5,818 bases of DNA, from NCBI GenBank assembly GCA_937935205.1, contig CALGXU010000506.1, forward strand, positions 1 to 5,818, read 5' to 3'. Shown in pieces: positions 1-4,793 of this stretch. How positions within the stretch are numbered: position 1 is the stretch's first letter; the number at the start of each line of letters is the position of its first letter. The translations under genes and the position numbers were made by a program. This DNA comes from an uncultured Rothia sp. Lineage in GTDB: Bacteria > Actinomycetota > Actinomycetes > Actinomycetales > Micrococcaceae. The notes below the pieces were generated by a model. That model was not told the origin of the DNA, searched no databases, and worked only from the letters and a program-made list of their open reading frames with translations.

Positions 1-2
1 CG

Positions 3-194
3 TATGCGGATGTGGTGACCCGCCGTAACCACGTGTACGTGGATACGTTCAACCCGCTGCTTCACCACGAGCAGTGGCGCAACGATCTGGCTGCGAATGA
101 CGGTCGCCCGGGTCAGTCCGGTTACGGTCTGATGGCGTGGCTGGTTCTGCACCGCGGCTGGTACAACTGGCTGAACATTCCTGAGCACGGCTAA
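3..194 (+). CDS. SGNH/GDSL-family hydrolase, C-terminal fragment (5' end outside window)
   Basis: Only the last 63 residues are present; the reading frame is open to the left edge and ends with TAA at 192-194. The fragment contains YVDTFNPLLHHEQW, then DGRPGQSGYGLMAWLVLH and a Trp-rich tail. This matches the end of actinobacterial SGNH/GDSL esterases, where a Val-Asp-Val/Thr strand and a block with the catalytic Asp and His come last. Family members act as serine esterases or lipases, often on acyl or acetyl groups, but the substrate cannot be read from this piece. Oddity: the usual block is D-G-x-H-P-G, and here it reads D-G-R-P-G (99-113), one residue shorter and without the His. The active-site Ser block and any signal peptide lie outside the window. 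The family call is from memory of the C-terminal block and is fairly secure; activity is doubtful. Confidence 0.72.
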   Translation, partial: YADVVTRRNHVYVDTFNPLLHHEQWRNDLAANDGRPGQSGYGLMAWLVLHRGWYNWLNIPEHG

Positions 195-281
195 GAGCCC
201 GCTCCCCCGGCTGGGACGGTGAGTTGAGGCGAAGAAAGTTCGTGTTTTTTAGCTCATATCCCGGTTCCAAGATGCAATCAT

Positions 282-411
282 GCCGTTTCTATGAAAAAAT
301 AGACGGCGTTGCCCTTATAGCGTGGAGCACCGGTTTCGGTGACCGCCTCTGCTAGGGCAGGTAATAGGGAGCGCGCACCGCGAAGGTGGGGCGTGCATCC
401 ATGAACACTAT
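282..411 (+). promoter_or_regulatory. Possible structured leader upstream of bL37 gene
   Basis: The 229 bases between the hydrolase stop and the bL37 start hold no convincing gene. They contain a run of small inverted repeats. At 282-307, GCCGT and CTAT pair with ATAG and ACGGC, with a two-base bulge. At 328-341, CACCG pairs with CGGTG around GTTT. At 348-361, CTGC pairs with GCAG. At 371-396, GCGCGC pairs with GCGTGC (one G-T pair) and an inner ACC pairs with GGT. The last hairpin ends 15 bases before the Shine-Dalgarno sequence. No good promoter was found; GTGACC (339-344), 17 bases, TAATAG (362-367) is the best weak match. A regulatory leader is an inference. Confidence 0.3.
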
Positions 412-418
412 AAGGAGG
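412..418 (+). promoter_or_regulatory. Strong ribosome binding site for bL37 gene
   Basis: AAGGAGG, a seven-base match to the anti-Shine-Dalgarno sequence, lies five bases before the ATG at 424. This perfect site is the main DNA-level reason to accept a 24-codon gene here. Confidence 0.88.
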
Positions 419-423
419 CTCTG

Positions 424-498
424 ATGAGCAAGCGCGGTCGTAAGCGCAAGGACCGTCGTAAGGGCGGCGCAAACCACGGTAAGCGCCCCAACGCATAA
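424..498 (+). CDS. Large-subunit ribosomal protein bL37 (24 residues)
   Basis: The product has 24 residues, beginning MSKRGRKRKDRR and ending ANHGKRPNA. Eleven of the 24 are Lys or Arg, with no acidic stretch or hydrophobic core, as expected of a peptide threaded into rRNA. The pattern K-R-G-R-K followed by A-N-H-G-K-R-P-N matches actinobacterial bL37, a small 50S protein first recognised in cryo-EM structures of mycobacterial ribosomes. The ATG follows an ideal AAGGAGG, and the gene is closed by an intrinsic terminator 20 bases after its stop, so it looks like a complete short transcription unit. It lies just upstream of sigR, apparently as a separate transcript. It is short enough to be missed by automatic gene calling. 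Identity rests on remembered family sequences, and I am confident in it. Confidence 0.92.
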   Translation: MSKRGRKRKDRRKGGANHGKRPNA

Positions 499-517
499 GG
501 TATCTTGCATACACTTT

Positions 518-558
518 AAAACCCCGGCGTTTCGGATATTATTCGGACCCGGGGTTTT
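518..558 (+). terminator. Intrinsic terminator after bL37 gene
   Basis: AAAACCCCGG (518-527) and CCGGGGTTTT (549-558) form a perfect 10-bp inverted repeat with a 21-base loop. The GC-rich core followed by TTTTGCTTT is a classic intrinsic terminator. Because of the A run on the other arm it could also work for leftward transcription. It isolates the bL37 unit from sigR. Confidence 0.85.
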
Positions 559-565
559 GCTTTAC

Positions 566-592
566 CCGCAGATGTTTGTGCGCATTCTGCGG
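566..592 (+). repeat. Inverted repeat overlapping the sigR -35 box
   Basis: CCGCAGA (566-572) is a perfect inverted match to TCTGCGG (586-592), with a 13-base spacer and arm centres 20 bases apart, about two helical turns. The right arm's last two bases are the first two of GGAAT in the proposed SigR promoter. This spacing suits a dimeric regulator on DNA. No T run follows, so it is unlikely to be a terminator. The binding protein, if any, is unknown. Confidence 0.45.
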
Positions 593-615
593 AATAAAGA
601 GAAGAATTCTACGTT
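591..615 (+). promoter_or_regulatory. Candidate SigR-type (ECF) promoter of sigR
   Basis: GGAAT (591-595) and CGTT (612-615) resemble the -35 and -10 elements of SigR/SigH promoters (GGGAAT or GGAAC, then GTT). There are 17 bases between GGAAT and GTT, close to the usual 18. Transcription would start near 620-625, leaving a leader of about 30-35 bases before the sigR ATG. Autoregulation of sigR/sigH is well known in Streptomyces and Mycobacterium, so the place fits. The spacer is one base shorter than the Streptomyces consensus. Confidence 0.6.
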
Positions 616-655
616 ATGGATGTGAACGCCTGGCGCGTTCCTGTAGAGGAGAAAC

Positions 656-1375
656 ATGGCTGAAACCAACACCGCGGCGGATACCCGCGAGCTGCGCGAA
701 CGCTTTACCGCGGACGCTATGCAGTATGTGGATCAGCTCTACGCTGCCGCCCTGCGGATGAGCCGCAACTCTGCCGATGCTGAAGACCTGGTGCAGGAAA
801 CCTATATGAAGGCTTTTGCCTCGTACCACCAGTTCACCGAGGGTACGAACCTGAAGGCGTGGCTGTACCGCATCCTGACGAATACGTACATCAACCTGTA
901 CCGTAAGCGTCAGCGTGAGCCGCAGCAGTCTCAGGGTGAGACGGTGGAGGATTGGCAGCTGGCGCAGGCCGGTGAGCATGATGCGGTGGGTCTGCGTTCT
1001 GCTGAGGCGGAGGCGCTGAGTGCCCTGCCGAATACGGAGGTTCGTGAGGCTCTGAATGAGCTGTCTGAGGATTTCCGCATGGTGGTGTACTACTCCGATG
1101 TGGAGGGGTTCGCGTACAAGGATATTGCGGAGATTCTGGATATCCCCATGGGCACGGTGATGTCTCGTCTGCATCGTGGCCGCCGGATTCTGCGTGAGAA
1201 GCTGCTCGATTATGCGCGTGAGAACGGCCTACGCCCTTCGACTATCGCCAAGGTAGAGGCGAAGGCGGGTGCTAAGGCGCAGCCGACTAAGGCTACCAAG
1301 GTCAAGGGCGTAAAGTCCCCGCCGGCGGGCTCTCGTTCCCAGGTGTCTGTGGATGAGGCGCCTGCGGATTCTTAG
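656..1375 (+). CDS. sigR: ECF RNA polymerase sigma factor SigR (SigH-like), thiol-stress response
   Basis: This 239-residue product is a group 4 sigma factor that directs RNA polymerase to oxidative and thiol-stress genes. Region 2 spans about 17-86, including DAEDLVQETYMKAF (41-54) and the -10-contacting segment NLKAWLYRILTNTYIN (65-80). A short linker contains VEDWQLAQ. Region 4 spans about 125-186, with the helix-turn-helix around YKDIAEILDIPMGTVMSRLH (154-173). The ATG at 656 follows AGGAG with four bases between. An in-frame TAG at 644-646 rules out a longer N-terminal form like the unstable SigR' of Streptomyces. Residues about 190-239 form an extra Lys/Ala-rich, probably disordered tail beyond region 4. 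The partner anti-sigma gene follows after 89 bases. Assignment to SigR/SigH rests on the sequence and the rsrA neighbour. Confidence 0.94.
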   Translation: MAETNTAADTRELRERFTADAMQYVDQLYAAALRMSRNSADAEDLVQETYMKAFASYHQFTEGTNLKAWLYRILTNTYINLYRKRQREPQQSQGETVEDWQLAQAGEHDAVGLRSAEAEALSALPNTEVREALNELSEDFRMVVYYSDVEGFAYKDIAEILDIPMGTVMSRLHRGRRILREKLLDYARENGLRPSTIAKVEAKAGAKAQPTKATKVKGVKSPPAGSRSQVSVDEAPADS

Positions 1376-1396
1376 CTTCGCTCTTCTACACGTGAG

Positions 1397-1442
1397 CTAG
1401 CCCCCCATGCGGTTGAGGCTAGACTCCCCTAACGCTTTATAC
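1397..1442 (+). promoter_or_regulatory. sigR-rsrA spacer with inverted repeat and weak promoter-like boxes
   Basis: The 89-base gap holds a 6-bp inverted repeat, CTAGCC (1397-1402) and GGCTAG (1417-1422), with a 14-base loop. A TAGACT (1420-1425) fits the actinobacterial -10 pattern TANNNT. TTGAGG (1413-1418) and TTTATA (1436-1441) are 17 bases apart. None of these is a strong match. They could give rsrA some independent transcription or could be chance. Confidence 0.22.
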
Positions 1443-1452
1443 CTTCCGTGTG

Positions 1453-1458
1453 AAAGGA
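1453..1458 (+). promoter_or_regulatory. Ribosome binding site that sets the rsrA start
   Basis: AAAGGA lies six bases before the ATG at 1465. An in-frame GTG at 1450 would extend the protein by five residues, but this site would then fall inside the gene and the GTG has no Shine-Dalgarno sequence of its own. ATG 1465 is therefore preferred. Confidence 0.7.
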
Positions 1459-1464
1459 ACCCCG

Positions 1465-1815
1465 ATGTCAAGCACAGACAAGAATTCTTCCGTCCCCCAA
1501 GCCCCCGTTGCCGCTGAAGCCCCTGTAGCCGCTGAATCCCCCGTAGCTTCCGAGCCGCTGGAGGATTGCGGCGGCCTGCCCTGCTCCTCGACCCTCAAGC
1601 ACCTCTACGAATTCCTCGATAGGGAGCTGAGCCCCGAGCAGCTGCGCACGATTCAGGCGCATCTGAACGCCTGCCCCGAGTGCGCGGATGTGAAGGACTT
1701 TGAGCTGATGATTCGTGAGAAGATGCGTTCTTCGTGCGCTCAGCAGGCGCCCGAGCAGCTGAAGGCTCGTCTGCTACAGGATGTGCAGAAGTTCTGCGCC
1801 GAGGCGAGCCTCTAA
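1465..1815 (+). CDS. rsrA: Zinc-binding redox-sensing anti-sigma factor RsrA
   Basis: This 116-residue cytoplasmic protein should hold SigR inactive until disulfide stress oxidises it and releases zinc. The zinc anti-sigma (ZAS) signature is clear: C40, 25 residues, H66-x3-C70-x2-C73, with CSSTLKHLYEFLDRELS around C40 closely resembling Streptomyces RsrA. C40 corresponds to RsrA Cys11, and C70 and C73 to Cys41 and Cys44. C35 is the likely counterpart of Cys3, though its spacing to C40 is shorter. C91 and C111 are further cysteines; Streptomyces has a Cys pair near the C91 position. Residues 1-31 are an added Ala/Pro/Glu-rich tail with a sixfold-residue repeat. There is no membrane segment. 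The gene follows sigR, as expected for a sigma/anti-sigma pair, and a strong hairpin lies 50 bases after its stop. Confidence 0.92.
   Translation: MSSTDKNSSVPQAPVAAEAPVAAESPVASEPLEDCGGLPCSSTLKHLYEFLDRELSPEQLRTIQAHLNACPECADVKDFELMIREKMRSSCAQQAPEQLKARLLQDVQKFCAEASL
1501..1554 (+). repeat. Three tandem 18-base units within rsrA
   Basis: Units 1501-1518, 1519-1536 and 1537-1554 encode APVAAE, APVAAE and SPVASE. The first two units differ at only a few synonymous bases. The repeat sits in the disordered N-terminal tail before the zinc-binding domain and can change length without a frameshift. Confidence 0.85.
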
Positions 1816-1865
1816 CCTGTCCCACGCTGTTACTCTGCTGAGAGGACATAAATCTGACGATGGGT

Positions 1866-1899
1866 GAAGGCGGTGCACCAATGACGGTGCGCCGCCTTC
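1866..1899 (+). terminator. Long hairpin after rsrA, probable terminator without a T run
   Basis: GAAGGCGGTGCACC (1866-1879) pairs with GGTGCGCCGCCTTC (1886-1899) through 14 pairs, one of them a T-G wobble, around the six-base loop AATGAC. The strength and the place, 50 bases after the rsrA stop and well before aroA, suggest the 3' end of the sigR-rsrA transcript. GCGCG, not T, follows, so it would be of the T-less type proposed for high-GC actinobacteria, or a 3' stabilising structure. Confidence 0.6.
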
Positions 1900-1910
1900 G
1901 CGCGTATTGG

Positions 1911-1966
1911 TTGGTTCGCGGTACTTGGTTCGCGGTATTTGCTTTGTACAGCCTGGTTCGCGCTGC
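1911..1966 (+). repeat. 14-base direct repeats between rsrA and aroA
   Basis: TTGGTTCGCGGTAC (1911-1924) and TTGGTTCGCGGTAT (1925-1938) are adjacent and differ only in the last base. A third copy, CTGGTTCGCGCTGC (1953-1966), is exactly two units further on, and the intervening 14 bases (1939-1952) are a degraded unit beginning TTG. The region therefore has four units in register. It lies between the proposed terminator and the proposed aroA promoter. No open frame of interest uses it, and its function is unknown. Confidence 0.75.
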
Positions 1967-2012
1967 CTATCTCATCGCTGGAGCCCTCAGCGGCTCGCAA
2001 ACCCTCAACCGG

Positions 2013-2018
2013 TAGAAT
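2013..2018 (+). promoter_or_regulatory. Candidate -10 box of the aroA promoter
   Basis: TAGAAT matches the actinobacterial housekeeping -10 pattern TANNNT and lies 72 bases before the aroA ATG. No convincing -35 hexamer is seen 16-18 bases upstream, which is common in actinobacteria. TAGATA at 2024-2029 is a weaker alternative. The predicted transcript would carry the 2036-2060 hairpin in its leader. Confidence 0.42.
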
Positions 2019-2035
2019 AGGGGTAGATATCAATC

Positions 2036-2060
2036 GGCGCAGCGTCTCTGATTCTGCGCC
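2036..2060 (+). promoter_or_regulatory. Leader hairpin upstream of aroA
   Basis: GGCGCAG (2036-2042) and CTGCGCC (2054-2060) are perfect inverted copies with an 11-base loop. The hairpin ends 30 bases before the aroA ATG and 20 before its AAGAGG (2081-2086). No T run follows, so it is more likely an mRNA leader structure than a terminator. A regulatory role is inference only. Confidence 0.4.
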
Positions 2061-2090
2061 CTGCCCATGATTTGAACCAGAAGAGGATGT

Positions 2091-3596
2091 ATGAGCGACG
2101 CAGCAGTGCAGCTTTCCCCCGGTGATTGGCCCGCTCCCCTGGCACCCGCCTCCAGCGAAGCCGCTGGCAAGAACGCGCTGGTGCATATTCCGGGTTCTAA
2201 GTCGCTCACGAACCGTTATCTGTTGCTTGCCGCTCTGGCTGATTCGCCGTCGTATTTGCGTGCGCCGCTGCATTCGCGCGATTCGGCGCTCATGATTGAG
2301 GCTCTGCGTCAGTTGGGCGCAACCGTTGAGCTGGTGCCGACCGATTCGCCGTTCGGTCCGGATGTAAAAGTCACTCCCCTCAACTTTGCGCAGGCAGATT
2401 CTGCACAGGCTGATTCCGCTCAGCCGCAGGCGGTGTCGATTGAGTGCGGTCTTGCCGGTACCGTGATGCGTTTTGTGCCCGCCCTGGCGGCGTTGCTGCC
2501 GGGCGAGTTCGCTTTTGACGGTGACCCGCACGCCCGTCAGCGTCCGATGGGCCCGGTTCTGGAGGGTCTGCGTCAGCTGGGTGTGCAGGTGGATTGTGAG
2601 CAGGGCGAGAACGCTCTGCCCTTCGTGTTGCGCTCCCCCGGTCTGGCGAGCGCGGAGGATATCACTGAGGCGCCCGTGGTTCGTATTGATGCTTCGGCCT
2701 CTTCCCAGTTCGTTTCGGCTCTGCTGCTGATGGCGCCTCGCCTGCCGCAGGGCATGGTGCTGGTGCACGAGGGCTCTTCGGTGCCGTCCATCCCGCACAT
2801 TCAGATGACCGTGGAGGCACTGCGCCAGATGGGTATCCGGGTGCAGGAACACTACCCGAACCAAGGCAACGAAGCAGGGGGTGGCGAGTACCGATGGACG
2901 GTTCACCCCGGTTCTTTCCCCGGCTTTGAGATGACCATTGAGCCGGATTTGTCGAATGCCGGTCCGTTCCTTGCCGCTGCCGTAGTCACCGGCGAGTCGG
3001 TGACCATTCCTCACTGGCCGGCGCCCGCGGCTGATTCTTCGGCGGGTACGACCCAGGTGGGCGATATGTGGCGTGAGCTTCTGCCCGCGCTGGGTGCGCA
3101 GGTTCGCTACGCTGAGGGCCGTCTGACCGTGACCGGTCCCGCGCAGCTTCCCGAGGGTGACTTCTCCTTTGACCTGTCTGCCGGTGGTGAGCTGGCACCG
3201 ACCATGGCAGCTGCCTGCGCTTTCGTGAAGGGCCACGTTGAGCTGACCGGCATTGCGCATCTGCGCGGTCATGAGACGGACCGCCTCGCAGCGCTCGCCG
3301 CTGAGATTAACCGCCTGGGAGGTACCGCCCGCGACACCGCCGATTCGCTGGTGATTGAGGCGCCCATCCCCGCTGCCGCTGAGGCTGCGCCGGTTCTGGC
3401 GCGCACCTACGACGATCACCGTATGGCAACCTTCGCGGCGATTATTGGTTTGCGCCGCCCCAATGTGGTGGTGCAGAACGTAGCCACCGTGGCTAAGACC
3501 ATGCCCGAATTTACCGCAATGTGGGAGGACATGCTGGCGCAGTGGCAGACCGGCGTCTCCACCGCTGATGCTACCGCTGACCAGGAGGTCATCTAA
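2091..3596 (+). CDS. aroA: 3-phosphoshikimate 1-carboxyvinyltransferase (EPSP synthase)
   Basis: This enzyme joins phosphoenolpyruvate and shikimate 3-phosphate, the sixth shikimate-pathway step, in the cytoplasm. Visible active-site motifs are PGSKSLTNR (34-42, with K37), LAGTVMRF (121-128), RQRPMGPVL (149-157), SSQF (204-207), EPDLSNAGPFLAAA (284-297), GHETDRLAAL (393-402), DDHRMA (441-446) and VAKTMPEF (467-474). GIAHLRGHETDRLAAL and LAGTVMRFVP are typical of actinobacterial enzymes. At 501 residues it is longer than the usual 430-450. The excess lies in an N-terminal extension, a repeated ADSAQ insert (about 100-112), a Gly/Asn-rich loop (about 254-266) and a C-terminal tail. In the LAGT motif the Gly matching E. 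coli G96 is kept, while the P101 position is Phe. ATG 2091 follows AAGAGG. The stop abuts rsgA directly. Confidence 0.96.
   Translation: MSDAAVQLSPGDWPAPLAPASSEAAGKNALVHIPGSKSLTNRYLLLAALADSPSYLRAPLHSRDSALMIEALRQLGATVELVPTDSPFGPDVKVTPLNFAQADSAQADSAQPQAVSIECGLAGTVMRFVPALAALLPGEFAFDGDPHARQRPMGPVLEGLRQLGVQVDCEQGENALPFVLRSPGLASAEDITEAPVVRIDASASSQFVSALLLMAPRLPQGMVLVHEGSSVPSIPHIQMTVEALRQMGIRVQEHYPNQGNEAGGGEYRWTVHPGSFPGFEMTIEPDLSNAGPFLAAAVVTGESVTIPHWPAPAADSSAGTTQVGDMWRELLPALGAQVRYAEGRLTVTGPAQLPEGDFSFDLSAGGELAPTMAAACAFVKGHVELTGIAHLRGHETDRLAALAAEINRLGGTARDTADSLVIEAPIPAAAEAAPVLARTYDDHRMATFAAIIGLRRPNVVVQNVATVAKTMPEFTAMWEDMLAQWQTGVSTADATADQEVI
2391..2420 (+). repeat. Two tandem 15-base units within aroA
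   Basis: CAGGCAGATTCTGCA (2391-2405) and CAGGCTGATTCCGCT (2406-2420) both encode QADSA, and a further CAG follows. They form a short low-complexity insert before the LAGT motif, probably a surface loop. Confidence 0.8.
3583..3588 (+). promoter_or_regulatory. Ribosome binding site for rsgA inside the aroA end
   Basis: AGGAGG, eight bases before the rsgA ATG, is located within the last codons of aroA. With no base between the aroA TAA and the rsgA ATG, ribosomes ending aroA can restart directly, so the two genes are probably coupled in translation. Confidence 0.85.
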
Positions 3597-4724
3597 ATGG
3601 GTTCTTCCCGCATGAACGTGCGCGATTTCTCCGAATGGGATGAGTCGGATGTGCGCGTGCGCCCGAACAAGAAGGGCTCCCGCCCCCGCACGAAGGACCG
3701 CCCGACCTTCAAAGAAGCGATTCGTGGCAGGGTCATTACGGTGGACCGCGGCCGCTGGTCGGTCGTCGTTGATGAGGGCACCGAGAAGGAGCGTACCCTC
3801 GTTGCGGCGCGCGCTAAGGAGCTGCGCCGCACCGCGATTGTGACCGGCGACTTTGTGGACCTGGTGGGTGACACCTCCGGCGCTAAGGATACCCTGGCGC
3901 GCATTGTGCGTCTGGGCGAGCGCACCTCGATTCTGCGCCGTAGCGCCGACGACACCGACCCGTCGGAGCGCGTGGTCGTGGCGAATGCTCAGCAGCTGGT
4001 AATTGTGGTTGCTGCGGCGAACCCGGAGCCGCGCACCGGTTTCATTGACCGTGCCGTGGTGGCGGCATTTGATGCCGGTATTGAGCCGATTCTGTGCATT
4101 ACGAAGACCGATGTACGGTACCCGCAGAACCTGCTGGATTACTATGCGGCAAGCGGTTTGAAGATTGTGCTGTCCTCTTCCTCGGATGGTTTGGCGCCGA
4201 GTCAGGAGGGCGCTGCCGGTTTGGAGTCGGCACCGGTTCAGGAGCTTCTGCAGGAGCTGCTGGGTCAGGTGTCGGTGCTTCTGGGCCATTCGGGTGTGGG
4301 TAAGTCGACCCTGGTGAATGCGCTGACCGGCTCCGAGCGTGCGACCGGTCATGTGAATGCGGTGACGGGCCGTGGCCGCCACACGTCCTCGTCGGCGTTG
4401 GCGTTGCGTCCGGTGAATGCGAATGGGGAACCGATGGAGCCGGGCACCTGGATTATTGACACTCCGGGTATTCGTTCTTTCGGTCTGGCGCATGTGCCGC
4501 CGGAGACCGTCGTGGAGGCGTTCGTGGACCTGGCGCCGGGTGCGGCGGATTGCCCGAAGGCGTGTACTCACGCGGCGCAGGCTCCCGAGTGCGGTCTGGA
4601 GGCGTACGTTGCCGCCGGTCATGCCGGTGAGAGCGGTCCCGCCCGCCTGGAGTCCTTGCGTAAGTTGCTGCTGTTGACTCCTGAAGAGGGCGATTCGGAG
4701 AAGGAACTGGGCGCTCTCGTCTAG
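3597..4724 (+). CDS. rsgA: Small ribosomal subunit biogenesis GTPase RsgA
   Basis: RsgA (YjeQ/EngC family) binds the 30S subunit late in assembly and uses GTP hydrolysis to release from it. The 375-residue product has a basic N-terminal arm (1-40), an OB-fold (about 41-112) with FKEAIRGRVITVD and GDFVDLV, and a circularly permuted GTPase domain. Its motifs come in the order G4 TKTD (169-172), G1 GHSGVGKST (230-238), a GRGRHTSS switch segment (258-265) and G3 DTPG (288-291). A zinc knuckle follows, with C319, C323, H325 and C332 in DCPKACTH and PEC. G4 has Thr in place of the usual Asn, a variant I recall from other actinobacterial RsgA proteins. A Ser/Gly/Glu-rich loop sits at about 193-212. 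The gene is coupled to aroA upstream. No hairpin terminator follows, so transcription may continue into the next gene. Confidence 0.95.
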   Translation: MGSSRMNVRDFSEWDESDVRVRPNKKGSRPRTKDRPTFKEAIRGRVITVDRGRWSVVVDEGTEKERTLVAARAKELRRTAIVTGDFVDLVGDTSGAKDTLARIVRLGERTSILRRSADDTDPSERVVVANAQQLVIVVAAANPEPRTGFIDRAVVAAFDAGIEPILCITKTDVRYPQNLLDYYAASGLKIVLSSSSDGLAPSQEGAAGLESAPVQELLQELLGQVSVLLGHSGVGKSTLVNALTGSERATGHVNAVTGRGRHTSSSALALRPVNANGEPMEPGTWIIDTPGIRSFGLAHVPPETVVEAFVDLAPGAADCPKACTHAAQAPECGLEAYVAAGHAGESGPARLESLRKLLLLTPEEGDSEKELGALV

Positions 4725-4736
4725 CTTCTCTCCCCT
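4721..4736 (+). repeat. Pyrimidine-rich motif at the rsgA stop codon, copy 1
   Basis: CTAGCTTCTCTCCCCT spans the rsgA TAG (4722-4724). It matches CTAGCTTCTCCCCCCT at the HisN-like stop (5732-5747) at 15 of 16 positions. A shorter related sequence, TAGCTTCGCTCTTC, follows the sigR stop at 1373. Meaning unknown. Confidence 0.6.
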
Positions 4737-4793
4737 GCACTACACACACATTTTTGCTGACTACATCACCGATTCCTGAAGAAGAGCATTACT

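Noticed and set aside
644..655. An N-terminally extended SigR isoform as in Streptomyces
   Set aside because: An in-frame TAG at 644-646 stands ten bases before the ATG, so no upstream in-frame start can extend the protein.
616..663. A 15-codon upstream frame overlapping the sigR start
   Set aside because: Its ATG lies just after the proposed -10 box, so it is probably upstream of the transcription start, and it has no ribosome site.
614..1174. A 186-codon open frame on the - strand inside sigR
   Set aside because: Antisense to the conserved sigma-factor domains, with Leu/Arg/His-rich composition and no ribosome site; a shadow frame.
1911..1966. A CRISPR-like array
   Set aside because: Units are 14 bases and contiguous, with no spacers of constant length and no cas genes in the window.
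1830..4622. A 930-codon open frame on the - strand across rsrA-aroA-rsgA
   Set aside because: It is antisense to aroA and rsgA, both unmistakable. Its product is Arg/His/Gln/Gly-rich with no recognisable domain, as expected of the mirror frame of codon-biased GC-rich genes.
4751..4755. TTTTT after rsgA as an intrinsic terminator
   Set aside because: No stem precedes it; the sequence before it is a CA-rich run without an inverted repeat.
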